Shown: piece by piece, positions 9,470 to 18,905 of the stretch
How positions within the stretch are numbered: the first letter of the stretch is position 1
How the letters are laid out: every line of letters begins with the position of its first letter
Assembly (NCBI RefSeq): GCF_014237875.1
Contig: NZ_JACJVJ010000002.1
Coordinates: forward strand, 897,300 to 961,299
DNA: 64,000 bases
Source: Parasphingopyxis marina
GTDB lineage: Bacteria; Pseudomonadota; Alphaproteobacteria; Sphingomonadales; Sphingomonadaceae
Reading direction: 5' to 3'
Position numbers and translations under genes: made by a program
The notes under the pieces: generated by a model
The model's input: only the letters and a program-made list of their open reading frames with translations
What the model was told of the DNA's origin: nothing
Databases searched by the model: none

Positions 9470-10239
9470 CGCGCCGCCAGTATCGCGTCCTGCCGCGCCA
9501 GAACGACAAGGTTGAGCCCGGCGTCCTGCGCGCGATCGAGCGCAAGACTGGTCGGAGCGGAAATCGTCACCAGCGACGGACATCCGGCCAGTACCGCCTT
9601 TTCCACAAGCTCGAAGGAACAGCGCGCCGATAGCAGCGCAAAGCCCCCGTCCCAATCCAGCCCCTCGCGCAGCATCGCGCCGATCAGCTTGTCGAAGGCG
9701 TTGTGGCGTCCGACATCCTCGCGCGCGAGACGGATCGCGCCATCGCCCGAACATAAAGCCGCCGCATGGACCGCGCCGGTCGCGTGGTTAAGCGGCTGGT
9801 GATCGCGCAACCCCGCCAGCGCCGCGAAGATCGCCGGACGGTCGGGCAGCGAGGATTGGGTCAGCGCGGGCAGCGGCCGCAACGCCTGTTCGAGATTTTC
9901 GATACCACACAGGCCGCAACTCGATTCCGAAGTGCGATGGCGGATGCGGCCAATCACGCGTTCCGCGAGCGCATCGGCAACGGTGATCCGCAGAATCGTG
10001 CCCGCATCGGTGTCGTGGAGATCGACATCGAGGATGTCGGCGGCGCCGTCGATCAGTCGCTCGGCGCTGGCGAAACCGAAGGCGAAATCTTCAAGCTCGG
10101 CCGGCGTCGCCATCATCACGGCATAGCCCAGGCCGTTGACCTCGATCGCGATCGGTTGTTCGACGGGCACTTCGCGCTCGATCTTGTCGCTTTCGCCCGC
10201 CGGGGCGATCCGTTCGAAGCTGTACGATTTGCTGCGCAT
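9466..10239 (-). CDS. fdhD: Formate dehydrogenase accessory sulfurtransferase FdhD
   Basis: Transfers sulphur from a cysteine desulfurase to the molybdenum cofactor, which formate dehydrogenases need for activity. The 257-residue product shows the catalytic cysteine loop SSCGLCG near 107 and the conserved REDVGRHNAFDKLIG near 170. In Rhodobacter-type loci the equivalent gene is fdsC inside the operon; here it stands opposite, tail to tail with the transporter gene, with a 4-base stop overlap. It presumably has its own promoter in the 95-base gap it shares with the gene at 10335. Confidence 0.95.
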   Translation of the reverse strand: MRSKSYSFERIAPAGESDKIEREVPVEQPIAIEVNGLGYAVMMATPAELEDFAFGFASAERLIDGAADILDVDLHDTDAGTILRITVADALAERVIGRIRHRTSESSCGLCGIENLEQALRPLPALTQSSLPDRPAIFAALAGLRDHQPLNHATGAVHAAALCSGDGAIRLAREDVGRHNAFDKLIGAMLREGLDWDGGFALLSARCSFELVEKAVLAGCPSLVTISAPTSLALDRAQDAGLNLVVLARQDAILAAR

Positions 10240-10334
10240 GGCGAATAACTAGTCGCTTCGCCGGGCAGCGTCCAATGGCGTGGCCCGGCCGCCATGGATC
10301 GTGCAAAGCGGCCGCAACCATGATAGCCTAAGCT

Positions 10335-11093
10335 ATGATCTGGAGATTTTCGCTCGCCCTAATCGGCCTGTTTTTCGCGGCTGCGGCTCCGGCCCAGGCA
10401 CAATCCGGCAGCGCGGGGAATTTTTGCGCGGCCGCTCCGGTCGAAACGCTCCAGTCGCTCGATGGCAGCTGGCGAATCACCCAGGGCCCGGGGCTGGCGA
10501 GAGCCGCAGGCATGGCCATTCCCCTGCCCGGACACCCGGCCCAGGCCCTTTCGCTCGACTATGATCCGTTGAGCGGCACCGCACTGCTCGAAGGGGCGGC
10601 GCCCGACGAACTACTGGTCCTGTTGCCCGCCTCCGCCGAAGATGCCGGGATCGCGGCAGAAGCGCTCGCTGAAAATGGCGGGGCGCCGGCGAACGGCGGG
10701 GAATGCAACTGGGCCTCGCTGCCGCTGATGATCGGAAGCAACGTTTATGAGCTCCGGCCGGGGCCGCAAAGCACCAATAACGCCGTGTACGGTCAGGTGT
10801 TGGGCTTCGCATTCGGCTATTGCTACAATGGCTCCATCGATCCGTCGGAATCGAGTTTCCAGATTTTCGAAGGCGGCCTCGGCCCGATACCGCTGCCGGT
10901 TTATGCGGAGGAATCCACGACCAACGCGTGCAACCCACCCCCCGAGGCTCCCCGGCCCGCTCCCGGGCAGATGGTCATGACCATGATCGTACGATTCGAC
11001 AGTCAGAATTCGGGAAGCGGCCTGCTGCTTTTCGAAGGCCGGCAGGGCGGAAATTCCTTTTCGGCAACGGCGCCGATAACAATTTCGCGCTAG
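10335..11093 (+). CDS. Predicted secreted protein of unknown function
   Basis: I do not recognise the family. The first 23 residues form a clear Sec signal peptide: hydrophobic SLALIGLFFAAAAP, then a cleavage site after AQA. The mature part of about 230 residues is Gly/Ala/Pro-rich, has six cysteines (a possible disulphide pattern) and no membrane segment, so it is probably periplasmic or outer-surface. It is divergent from fdhD and 45 bases ahead of the aminotransferase gene. Nothing in sequence or context fixes a function. Confidence 0.7.
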   Translation: MIWRFSLALIGLFFAAAAPAQAQSGSAGNFCAAAPVETLQSLDGSWRITQGPGLARAAGMAIPLPGHPAQALSLDYDPLSGTALLEGAAPDELLVLLPASAEDAGIAAEALAENGGAPANGGECNWASLPLMIGSNVYELRPGPQSTNNAVYGQVLGFAFGYCYNGSIDPSESSFQIFEGGLGPIPLPVYAEESTTNACNPPPEAPRPAPGQMVMTMIVRFDSQNSGSGLLLFEGRQGGNSFSATAPITISR

Positions 11094-11138
11094 CGGCACA
11101 TTGCCGCCCAGCGGGCGCGGCTGATATATGCTTACGCG

Positions 11139-12296
11139 ATGAACCCGGTTTTCTCCAATCTCCCGACGACGATCTTCGAGGAAATGTCCGGCCGGGCTCG
11201 GGAAACCGGCGCGATCAATCTCGGCCAGGGCTTTCCCGACGGCGACGGGCCCGAAGACGTCCGTCAGGCAGCCGCCGAGGCCGTGCTCAACGGCTATAAT
11301 CAATATCCGCCGATGCGCGGCCTGCCCGGCCTGCGGGCGGCGATTTCCGCCCATTATGCCCATCATCAGGACCTGGAGATCGATCCGGCCGAGGAAATCA
11401 CCGTCACCTCCGGCGCGACCGAAGCGCTGGCCGCGTCGATCCTGGGCCTGGTGACGCCCGGCGACGAGGTGATCCTCGTCCAGCCGGCCTATGACGCCTA
11501 TGCCCCGCTTGTTCGCGCGGCAGGAGGCACACCGCGTTTCGTGACGCCGGGACCGCCGGCATGGATGCTGACCGAAACGATGCTCGAAGCCGCGGTATCC
11601 GACCGCACCCGCGCGATCATCCTCAACAGCCCGCATAACCCGCTCGGCACGATGCTGGGCGAAGACGAACTGGCGCTCCTCGCCAGCTTCTGCACGGCGC
11701 ACGATCTCGTCGCGATCTGCGACGAGGTGTGGGAACATGTCCTGTTCGACGGCCGCCGCCATCGTTCGCTGCTGGACATGCCGGGCATGCGCGCGAGGAC
11801 GGTGAAGATCGGATCGGCGGGCAAGATCTTTTCGCTGACCGGCTGGAAGGTCGGTTGGGCGATCGCCGCCCCTGCCCTGCTCCACGCCATAGCCAGGACG
11901 CACCAGTTCCTGACCTTCACGACGCCGCCCAATCTCCAGTCCGCAGTCGCCTACGGCTTGGCCAAGAGCGACGGTTATTTCACCGAGATGCGTGCCGGCT
12001 ACCAGGCGTCGCGCGACCGGCTGGCCGCAGCGCTCGCCCATGCGGGCTATGCCGTCCAGACCAGCGCGGCGACCTATTTTCTCTCGATCGACCTCCCTGC
12101 CTCCGGCCTTTCGTTGACCGACCGGGAATTTTGCGACCGGCTGATCGACGAAGCCGGCGTCGCCGCGATCCCGGTTTCGGCCTTTTACGACGAGGACCCC
12201 GTCACCACTATCGTCCGGCTCTGTTTCGCCAAGCGAAACGAAACGCTGGACGATGCGGCGGATTGCCTCCGCAAGGCGCGAAGCCTGTTCGCTTGA
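11139..12296 (+). CDS. PLP-dependent class I aminotransferase
   Basis: Fold-type I aminotransferase of 385 residues, close to the methionine/kynurenine/glutamine transaminase group. Early motif INLGQGFPDGDGP (about 25-37), substrate-site YNQYPPMRG, NSPHNPLG near 168, the cofactor Asp in ICDEVWEHV and the Schiff-base Lys in SAGKIFSLTGWKVGW near 230 are all present. Substrate cannot be fixed; a role with sulphur or aromatic amino acids is likely from the family. It has no obvious link to the neighbouring one-carbon genes. Confidence 0.88.
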   Translation: MNPVFSNLPTTIFEEMSGRARETGAINLGQGFPDGDGPEDVRQAAAEAVLNGYNQYPPMRGLPGLRAAISAHYAHHQDLEIDPAEEITVTSGATEALAASILGLVTPGDEVILVQPAYDAYAPLVRAAGGTPRFVTPGPPAWMLTETMLEAAVSDRTRAIILNSPHNPLGTMLGEDELALLASFCTAHDLVAICDEVWEHVLFDGRRHRSLLDMPGMRARTVKIGSAGKIFSLTGWKVGWAIAAPALLHAIARTHQFLTFTTPPNLQSAVAYGLAKSDGYFTEMRAGYQASRDRLAAALAHAGYAVQTSAATYFLSIDLPASGLSLTDREFCDRLIDEAGVAAIPVSAFYDEDPVTTIVRLCFAKRNETLDDAADCLRKARSLFA

Positions 12297-12377
12297 GCTC
12301 CGTCCTGCGCTAAACTCTGGACGAGTCGGACACACGAATAGTATGCCTTGCCGACAAATTTTACCCAGGAGAGATGC

Positions 12378-13490
12378 ATGAAGACCCGCGCCGCCGTTGC
12401 GTTCGAAGCCAAGAAGCCTCTGGAGATCGTCGAACTCGATCTGGAAGGGCCGAAGCAAGGCGAAGTGCTGGTCGAGATCATGGCGACCGGCATCTGCCAT
12501 ACCGACGCCTATACGCTCGACGGGCTGGACAGCGAGGGGCTGTTTCCCTCGATCCTCGGCCATGAAGGCGCCGGGATTGTCCGCGAGATCGGCGCAGGAG
12601 TGACCTCGGTCGCATCGGGCGATCACGTCATCCCGCTCTACACGCCCGAATGCCGCCAGTGTAAAAGCTGCCTGTCCGGCAAAACCAATTTGTGCACCGC
12701 GATCCGCGCGACCCAGGGCCAGGGCCTGATGCCCGACGGCACCAGCCGGTTCAGCTATAAAGGCGAGACGATCTTCCATTATATGGGCTGCTCGACCTTC
12801 TCGAACTTCACCGTGCTGCCCGAGATCGCGGTCGCGAAAATCCGCGAGGATGCGCCGTTCGAGAGCAGCTGCTATATCGGGTGCGGCGTCACCACCGGCG
12901 TCGGCGCAGTGACGAACACGGCAAAAGTGGAACCCGGCGACAATGTCGTCGTCTTCGGTCTCGGCGGCATCGGGCTCAACGTGCTGCAGGGCGCGCGGCT
13001 GGCCGGCGCCGACAAGATTATCGGCGTCGACATCAACCCCGACCGCGAGGAATGGGGCCGCAAGTTCGGCATGACCCATTTCCTCAATACCAAGGGGATG
13101 AGCCGTGACGAGACGATCGCCAAGATCCTCGATCTGACCGATGGCGGCGCCGACTATACTTTCGATTGCACCGGCAATACCGAAGTCATGCGCACCGCGC
13201 TCGAGGCCTGCCATCGCGGCTGGGGCACGAGCATCATCATCGGCGTGGCCGAGGCGGGCAAGGAAATCTCCACCCGACCGTTCCAGCTGGTGACCGGACG
13301 CAACTGGCGCGGCACCGCGTTCGGCGGCGCCAAGGGCCGTACCGACGTTCCCAAAATCGTCGACTGGTATATGAACGGCAAGATCGAAATCGACCCGATG
13401 ATCACCCACACGCTCAGCCTCGAAGAGATCAACAAGGGCTTCGACCTCATGCATGCCGGCGAATCCATCCGGAGCGTCGTCGTCTACTGA
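12378..13490 (+). CDS. adhC: S-(hydroxymethyl)glutathione dehydrogenase (class III alcohol dehydrogenase)
   Basis: Oxidises S-hydroxymethylglutathione, the adduct of formaldehyde and glutathione, to S-formylglutathione with NAD+. The 370 residues match class III zinc alcohol dehydrogenases: catalytic zinc ligands in GICHTDAYT and GHEGAG, the structural-zinc loop [15 protein letters not shown], Rossmann motif [12 protein letters not shown] and the class-typical ending. The ATG at 12378 is chosen because it follows AGGAGAG. Product goes to FghA, then Fds. The cupin gene overlaps its stop by one base, followed by two VOC genes. Confidence 0.95.
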   Translation: MKTRAAVAFEAKKPLEIVELDLEGPKQGEVLVEIMATGICHTDAYTLDGLDSEGLFPSILGHEGAGIVREIGAGVTSVASGDHVIPLYTPECRQCKSCLSGKTNLCTAIRATQGQGLMPDGTSRFSYKGETIFHYMGCSTFSNFTVLPEIAVAKIREDAPFESSCYIGCGVTTGVGAVTNTAKVEPGDNVVVFGLGGIGLNVLQGARLAGADKIIGVDINPDREEWGRKFGMTHFLNTKGMSRDETIAKILDLTDGGADYTFDCTGNTEVMRTALEACHRGWGTSIIIGVAEAGKEISTRPFQLVTGRNWRGTAFGGAKGRTDVPKIVDWYMNGKIEIDPMITHTLSLEEINKGFDLMHAGESIRSVVVY

Positions 13491-13846
13491 TGCCCGGCAA
13501 GACGGACCTCGCTGAGAAACTCGCAGGATTTTCCGATCAATGGGCGCCGCGGATCGTGGCGCGCTACAATGACAATGAGGTTCGCCTGGTCAAAGCCGGC
13601 GGCGCATTCCAGTGGCACAGCCATGCGGACACCGACGAGCTGTTCCTCGTCCTCAAAGGCCGGCTCGACATCGAATTTCGGGACGGAACGGTAACTTTGG
13701 ACGAAGGCCAGCTTTGCGTCGTACCGCGCGGCGTGGAGCATCGTCCGGTCGTAAGGGAGGGCGAAGCGCATCTCCTCCTCATCGATCCGGCAGACACCCC
13801 CAATACAGGCAATAGCGAAACCGCGACCCAAGCGGTCTCAATCTGA
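13490..13846 (+). CDS. Small single-domain cupin
   Basis: 118-residue cupin_2-type barrel. Metal-binding motif 1 reads WHSHADTDELFLVLKG (two His and a Glu) near 41-56, and motif 2 PRGVEHRPV gives the third His near 89. Such proteins are often annotated as mannose-6-phosphate-isomerase-like but are functionally diverse. The ATG shares a base with the adhC stop (TGATG), so it is translated with the formaldehyde dehydrogenase. A role with a small thiol or aldehyde adduct is conceivable but unproved. Confidence 0.75.
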   Translation: MPGKTDLAEKLAGFSDQWAPRIVARYNDNEVRLVKAGGAFQWHSHADTDELFLVLKGRLDIEFRDGTVTLDEGQLCVVPRGVEHRPVVREGEAHLLLIDPADTPNTGNSETATQAVSI

Positions 13847-13859
13847 AGGAGAGCAAGCA

Positions 13860-14246
13860 ATGTTCACGCACATCATGGTTGGCAGCAACGATGTCGACAA
13901 ATCCAAGCAGTTCTACGATGCCGCGCTCGGCGCGCTCGGCGTTCCCGAAGGCCAGGCGTTCCGCCCGGGCTCAGCATTCTATTCGCACAATGGCGGCGCA
14001 TTCGGTGTCGGTACCCCGGCCAATGGCGAAGAGGCCTGCTATGCCAATGGCGGAACCATCGGCTTCCAGGCCGAAACCAAGGAACAGGTCGACGCCTTTC
14101 ATGCGGCGGGACTTGCCAATGGCGGCAGCGACGAGGGCGCACCGGGCAAACGACCACAGGCGCCGGGCAATGCCTATGGCGCCTATCTGCGCGATCCGGA
14201 CGGCAACAAGATCTGTTCTTTCTGCCAGCTTCCCGAAGGCGCATAA
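13860..14246 (+). CDS. VOC-family (glyoxalase/bleomycin resistance) protein
   Basis: 128-residue vicinal-oxygen-chelate protein. It begins with the typical MFTHIMVGSNDVDKSKQFYD, giving one metal-ligand His, and ends with YGAYLRDPDGNKICSF, where the family usually has metal-binding residues. It lies 13 bases after the cupin gene behind AAGGAGAG. It is a paralogue of the next gene, with the same start and end motifs, so the pair arose by tandem duplication. Substrate unknown; glutathione conjugates are possible given adhC upstream. Confidence 0.8.
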   Translation: MFTHIMVGSNDVDKSKQFYDAALGALGVPEGQAFRPGSAFYSHNGGAFGVGTPANGEEACYANGGTIGFQAETKEQVDAFHAAGLANGGSDEGAPGKRPQAPGNAYGAYLRDPDGNKICSFCQLPEGA

Positions 14247-14276
14247 AAGGCCGTCAAACCGGGAAGGACGAAAGCC

Positions 14277-14657
14277 ATGTACAGCCATATGATGGTCGGC
14301 AGTAACGACCTCGAAAAGTCCAAGGCCTTTTACGACGCGCTGTTCGGCGCGGTCGGCGGCAAGCCGGGAATCACCGACGACAAGGGCCGCCTGATCTATA
14401 TGCACAAGGACGGCATCTTTCTCGTCACCGCGCCGATCGACGGCAATCCGGCAACCGTTTCGAACGGTGCGACGGTCGGCTTCACGATGGACAATCCTGA
14501 ACAGGCTGATGCCTGGCACAAGGCCGGCGTCGAGGCCGGCGGTAAGGCTATCGAGGATCCTCCCGGCATACGCGAAGGCAGCTTCGGCCAGCTCTATCTC
14601 GCCTATCTGCGCGATCCGGACGGCAACAAGCTCTGCGCGTTACACCGCTTGGCCTGA
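14277..14657 (+). CDS. VOC-family protein, tandem paralogue
   Basis: 126-residue VOC protein, the second copy of a duplicated pair; MYSHMMVGSNDLEKSKAFYD and YLAYLRDPDGNKLCAL align directly with the upstream gene, while the middle has diverged. It is the last gene of the adhC operon and is followed within 35 bases by a strong terminator. Function not predictable beyond a small metal-binding enzyme of the glyoxalase/dioxygenase superfamily. Confidence 0.8.
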   Translation: MYSHMMVGSNDLEKSKAFYDALFGAVGGKPGITDDKGRLIYMHKDGIFLVTAPIDGNPATVSNGATVGFTMDNPEQADAWHKAGVEAGGKAIEDPPGIREGSFGQLYLAYLRDPDGNKLCALHRLA

Positions 14658-14690
14658 TCCCCGAACGCTATCGGGTTCCGCAAAGAAAAA

Positions 14691-14722
14691 GGGCGGCGTC
14701 TTGCGACGCCGCCCTTTTTTTT
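14691..14722 (+). terminator. Intrinsic terminator of the adhC operon
   Basis: A perfect 10-bp stem, GGGCGGCGTC / GACGCCGCCC, closes a TTGC loop and is followed by eight T. Five A precede the stem on the plus strand, so it can also work for the converging TonB-receptor transcript. It is the strongest terminator I see in the window. Confidence 0.92.
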
Positions 14723-14742
14723 CGTCGGCGAACAGGGTTCGC

Positions 14743-17112
14743 CTAGAACTCCTTGCGCACAGTCAGCGCCCATTCGCGCGGCTCGCCAACCTGGCTATAG
14801 GCCGTGCCGGCGAAGCCGTAGAGCGCGTCGAACCCGAACGGAATATAATATTCGTCGAACAGGTTGCTGACCTCGAGCGAGATGCTGAGATCATCGTCCG
14901 CATTGCGCCATGTGAGTCGTGCATTGGCGATCGTATAGTCGTCGCGATACAGGAACACGCTGGGATCGAGACCGCGGCCGCGGGCCTGCTCGCCCCGGAA
15001 GGCAACATCGAAGCGCGGCGTCAGCGTGCCCCAGCTGCCATTGGCGCTGAGATCGATCACATATTGGATGCCGAAGCTCCACTGCCATTCGGGCGTCACG
15101 ATCGGATCCTGCAGTTGCAGGCCCGCACCGACCGCCGGATTGATCGACGTATATTCGCCGTCGAGCCAGCTCAGCGCACCGTCGATCGTCAGGCCGTCGA
15201 CGGGCTCGGCGAAGAGCTCCATCTCGATGCCGTAAATCTCGCCGTCGCCGGCATTGGCGACAACCGCGCAGGGCCCGCCGCCATAGGCCGAACAATCGGA
15301 CAGCGGCGTCTGGATGTCGGTATAGTCGTTATAGAAGCCGGCAACGTTGAACCGGACGCGGCGATCGAAGAGATCGGTCTTGAGACCGATTTCATACGCG
15401 GTCACCGTTTCCGGGCCGAACGTGCCCTGAATGGCATGCTGCGGCAGGAACGGCCGCGGCGTCACGCCGCCGCCCTTGAAGCCCGTGCCGACCGTAATAT
15501 AGGCGAGCACTTCGGGCGAGAAGCGATAATCGGCGGAAAGACGCCAATCGATCTGGTCCCCCGAATATTCGGCCGTCAGGCCTTCGAGCGGACCGAGGCC
15601 GAACGGATCGGGCGTCAGCGGCGTGCTGTAATCGAGGTTATGGCGGTGGAAGGTGTAATCCTTCGCCTCCTCGGTATAGCGCAGGCCGCCGGTGATCGTC
15701 AGATCCTCGACCGGGCGCCAGATGACGGTACCGAACAGCGCGAAGGAATCGGCGTTGACCGGATCGTCCCCGACGAACTGGAGCGGCAGGTTGGGAACGA
15801 TGTAGCGGATGTCCTGCTGGGTGAAGTAGGTCGTCCGCTGGTCCGAATAGAAGGCGCCAAGGGTGAAATCGACATTGTCGCCAATCTGGCCGTTGAGGCG
15901 CAGTTCCTGGCTGAAGAACCAATAGTCGAGATCGTTGATACCCGTCGCACCGTTGATCGGCGTGTAATCGTCATCGGTCACGAAAAACTGGGTATATTCG
16001 CGATAGGCCGTGATCGATTGTAGCTGCAGCGAAGAGCTGACATCGAAATCGGCGTGGAACGACAGGCCCCAGCTATCGAGCTCCTTGCGGGGCTCCAGCG
16101 TGTAGGCACCGGTTTGGCCGGACGCAGTCGCCGACCAGTTCGCATAGGTGCAGAAACGGCCGCAGACGAAATAGCTGCCGGGAAGCGGGTTGTTCGCCGC
16201 GCCTGACGTAACCGACAGGGCGCCGAACGTCGCCTGGTTAAAATCGGTGACCGTTTCGGCGGCCTGGTTGGTGTCCGACGTCACATAATAGCCGGTAAGC
16301 ATCAGGTCGATGTCCGGCGTCGGTTGCCATAGCAACGCACTGCGAATACCCGAATAGTTCGTGTCGCCGAGTTCCGCGACAACGCATGAATCGCTGTCGT
16401 TGTTTGCCGGGAGCATACGCTCGATATTGTCGGCGCGGTTGGGGTAGCGGCAGCCATAATCGACCTGGTCGACATAACCGTCCTGTTCCTTGTGGACACC
16501 CGCGACGCGCATGAAGAGCGTATCGGTAAGCGGGAAGTTCGCACCGGCTCGCACGCTGATATAGTCGCGCGCGCCATAGGAGACTTCTGCATAGCCCGAT
16601 GTTTCGGCGTTCGGCCGCTGCGAGATGACGCGGATGGCGCCACCGATCGAGTTACGGCCGGTCAGCGTGCCCTGGGGGCCACGCAGCACTTCGACGCGCT
16701 CGATATCGAGAAGGTCGAAATTCGCGCCGGTCAGCGATGAATAATAGACATCGTCGATATAGATGCCGACGCCGGGCTCGAAGGCCGGGTTGAAGTCGAA
16801 CTGGCCGATACCGCGGATCGACGCGCCCAGCGAATCGCCATAAGCGCCGCCCATTTCGTTGAGGAACACACTCGGCGCCTGGGCCGCGATCGCCTCGACG
16901 TCGGTCTGGTTGCGAGACCGCAGAAGCTCGGCGTCGATGGCTGTGATCGACAGCGGCGTATCCTGAAGCGCTTGCTCGCGGAACTGAGCCGTCACGACGA
17001 TGACACTGCGCTCAGCATCCGCCTCGGCCTGCGCATAAGCCGGCGTCGCGGCCGCGACAGCGGCGAACATGCTGCCTCCGGCCAACAGTGCACGAGTGAT
17101 ATTCCTCTTCAT
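14743..17112 (-). CDS. TonB-dependent outer-membrane receptor
   Basis: 789-residue receptor that takes up a ligand through the outer membrane using TonB energy. Signal peptide of about 27 residues ending in PAYAQA; a TonB-box-like VIVVTAQ near 38; a plug domain with SLGASIRGIGQFD and IERVEVLRGPQGTLTGRNSIGGAI; then a 22-strand barrel ending in an aromatic terminal residue, ALTVRKEF. It lies downstream of the lignostilbene dioxygenase gene on the same strand. In sphingomonads such receptors import lignin-derived biaryls, so a dimeric aromatic is a fair guess for the ligand. The 168-base leader holds a 12-bp palindrome. Confidence 0.93.
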   Translation of the reverse strand: MKRNITRALLAGGSMFAAVAAATPAYAQAEADAERSVIVVTAQFREQALQDTPLSITAIDAELLRSRNQTDVEAIAAQAPSVFLNEMGGAYGDSLGASIRGIGQFDFNPAFEPGVGIYIDDVYYSSLTGANFDLLDIERVEVLRGPQGTLTGRNSIGGAIRVISQRPNAETSGYAEVSYGARDYISVRAGANFPLTDTLFMRVAGVHKEQDGYVDQVDYGCRYPNRADNIERMLPANNDSDSCVVAELGDTNYSGIRSALLWQPTPDIDLMLTGYYVTSDTNQAAETVTDFNQATFGALSVTSGAANNPLPGSYFVCGRFCTYANWSATASGQTGAYTLEPRKELDSWGLSFHADFDVSSSLQLQSITAYREYTQFFVTDDDYTPINGATGINDLDYWFFSQELRLNGQIGDNVDFTLGAFYSDQRTTYFTQQDIRYIVPNLPLQFVGDDPVNADSFALFGTVIWRPVEDLTITGGLRYTEEAKDYTFHRHNLDYSTPLTPDPFGLGPLEGLTAEYSGDQIDWRLSADYRFSPEVLAYITVGTGFKGGGVTPRPFLPQHAIQGTFGPETVTAYEIGLKTDLFDRRVRFNVAGFYNDYTDIQTPLSDCSAYGGGPCAVVANAGDGEIYGIEMELFAEPVDGLTIDGALSWLDGEYTSINPAVGAGLQLQDPIVTPEWQWSFGIQYVIDLSANGSWGTLTPRFDVAFRGEQARGRGLDPSVFLYRDDYTIANARLTWRNADDDLSISLEVSNLFDEYYIPFGFDALYGFAGTAYSQVGEPREWALTVRKEF

Positions 17113-17138
17113 AGCATCCTCCCTCTATTTGTTTCCCG

Positions 17139-17175
17139 TCCCGATTTTTCGGGATCAGGTCTTTAACAATTGTTA
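17139..17175. promoter_or_regulatory. Hairpin and 12-bp palindrome ahead of the TonB receptor gene
   Basis: TAACAATTGTTA at 17164-17175 is a perfect palindrome about 52 bases upstream of the receptor start codon; a 6-bp stem TCCCGA-TTTT-TCGGGA sits between it and the gene at 17139-17154. The palindrome has the size and AT-rich character of a MarR-type operator, and two MarR genes lie close by. Function is inference. Confidence 0.45.
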
Positions 17176-17280
17176 TGAGGGATAATCAGTTCGAGATCGC
17201 GGCACAAGATGGTTCAGGACAAAAGCAGCACGGTGTTGCCAATCTGAAACACACGAAAAATTTGGATAAATCGCAAGGCC

Positions 17281-18756
17281 TTACGCGGCATCCAAAAGGG
17301 CTAGCTGGTCGCTATCGGCCCAGTTGCCGTGCAGGCCGAAACGCAACCGTACCGGAATCTTGGCCCGGGCGATCGGCCCCTTTTCAATATCGGTCGCATC
17401 GAACAGCAACAAATCGGAGCGCTGCTCGTCATGACGATTGGCGACCATGACAATCCAGCCATCGCCCTCGGGCGCGTCGGGCGAGCGCGGAATGAAGCAG
17501 GGTTCCTGCAGGGTCGTCACCGGCCCTGCCCACCATTTCTGCTCCTTGCCGGTTTCGTGATCGACCATACCGAGCGTGTTCATGATCAAGCCGCCGGCGC
17601 TGCCCCCGGCATTTTCCACCGGCTGCGACATATCCATCACGAGCATCCAGCCATAGCGATATTTGCGGCCCTGGAACCGCTCGTCGATACGCGGAAATTC
17701 ACCCAGCATGTCGGTCAGCTGCTCGACGCTTTCAAACTCTTCGGAGTTCGAATTCATGTCGACCGTCCAGCGCGTCAGATGGCTGGCCGCCTCCATCGGA
17801 TTAAACGGCGCGCCATGCACGTCCGGGAAGAAGGGGAACATGTTGTTCTTGGCTTCGGGCGTATCGAAATGGATCTTCGATCCTTCCTGGAAGGCGTTCA
17901 TCACATGGCTGGCGAAGCAATTGTCGCGCTTGAACCAGCGAATATCCTCCTGGGTCGTATCGGCGCGGCGCGGGATAATGCCGAGATAAACAGGCTTGGT
18001 CGTATCGAAACCGAAATGCGGGAGCCCCTGTTCCAACCGTTCCCAGCTGCCGATCGAGGGCACGATATGCAGCACCAGATAATCCGGCGTGATGCCGAAA
18101 TCGTGCATCATGCAATAATAGGGCACCTTGAACCAAACCTCGTGGATCAGCTTCCCTTGCGCGTCGATCTCGTAATAGGTGACATCGTCCGTGCACAGGC
18201 CGCTCGCCGCATAGCCGATCGCCACCATGTTGCCGGTATCGGGATCGATCTTGGGATGGGCGGTGAACGTCTGCCCCGTCATCTTGCCCTCGAAATTCGT
18301 ATAGCCTTCGGTCTCCAGCGTGTTCAGGTCCATCAGCACCGCCGGGGAATCTTCCTTCAGCGCCCAGAGCTTGCCGCCATGGACATAGGCATTGGTGTTC
18401 GCCGTACCGCGATACATGCCCTCCACCGAAGGATCGTCGCCAATCGGATTGCGATAGGCGCCGAACAGCGCCTTGCCCGCCTTGCGCTCCGCGACGAATT
18501 TGTCGGTGCGCACCCAGCGCTGATGAAAGTCGATCCGGCCGTCCTGGAAGCGGAACATGCTGACCGAACCGTCGCCGTTGAAGGCGATGTCGTCGCCCAG
18601 CCGCGGAGGGAATTGGGGATCGGGCTGCACCCGGTAGAAGGCGCCGTCGACCTCCGCCGGAACCTCTCCCTCGATATCCAGGTTGAGCACTTCCCCCTCG
18701 AACCGCGACGGTGTGTTGAAGCCGTTAAAGGAGGGAGTATCCGGAAATTTCGTCAT
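17281..18756 (-). CDS. Lignostilbene-alpha,beta-dioxygenase (carotenoid cleavage oxygenase family)
   Basis: Non-haem iron enzyme that splits the central double bond of hydroxystilbenes such as lignostilbene into two aldehydes (vanillin). The 491-residue protein parallels LsdA along its length. By my count Phe59, Tyr101 and Lys134, the residues that grip the phenol ring in LsdA, are at the same positions. The iron ligands fall at His167, His218, His284 and His476. The start is the ATG at 18756, which follows GAGG at a sensible distance; a TTG 9 bases upstream is less likely. It is divergent from a MarR gene and upstream of the TonB receptor. A natural supplier of its substrate is the LdpA-like gene at 21368. 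Confidence 0.9.
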   Translation of the reverse strand: MTKFPDTPSFNGFNTPSRFEGEVLNLDIEGEVPAEVDGAFYRVQPDPQFPPRLGDDIAFNGDGSVSMFRFQDGRIDFHQRWVRTDKFVAERKAGKALFGAYRNPIGDDPSVEGMYRGTANTNAYVHGGKLWALKEDSPAVLMDLNTLETEGYTNFEGKMTGQTFTAHPKIDPDTGNMVAIGYAASGLCTDDVTYYEIDAQGKLIHEVWFKVPYYCMMHDFGITPDYLVLHIVPSIGSWERLEQGLPHFGFDTTKPVYLGIIPRRADTTQEDIRWFKRDNCFASHVMNAFQEGSKIHFDTPEAKNNMFPFFPDVHGAPFNPMEAASHLTRWTVDMNSNSEEFESVEQLTDMLGEFPRIDERFQGRKYRYGWMLVMDMSQPVENAGGSAGGLIMNTLGMVDHETGKEQKWWAGPVTTLQEPCFIPRSPDAPEGDGWIVMVANRHDEQRSDLLLFDATDIEKGPIARAKIPVRLRFGLHGNWADSDQLALLDAA

Positions 18757-18778
18757 GGGTGACAATCCTCAATCGAGT

Positions 18779-18797
18779 TAGTATGTTGTGCGTACCA
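18779..18797. promoter_or_regulatory. Candidate operator between the dioxygenase and MarR genes
   Basis: TAGTATG-TTGTG-CGTACCA matches 11 of 14 half-site bases of the repeat TTGTATG-N5-CATACAA found at 30753. It lies 23 bases upstream of the dioxygenase start codon, in the 149-base gap shared with the divergent MarR gene, a natural place for that regulator to bind. Confidence 0.4.
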
Positions 18798-18905
18798 TAA
18801 TAGACGATTTGAGGGGAAAAGCCATGCCATCCAGCTTGACTTGGTCCTATTAGATCGCATGAGAACCGTGAACACACGGCAACGAAGGGGCCTAGAGGCA
18901 ACATA

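Noticed and set aside
10611-13454. A 947-codon open frame on the minus strand across the aminotransferase and adhC genes
   Set aside because: It is antisense to two genes with intact catalytic motifs, shows Asp/Arg/Gly/His-rich composition typical of GC-rich shadow frames and has no recognisable domain. The same applies to long antisense frames at 5173-6822, 36345-38714 and 38642-40354.
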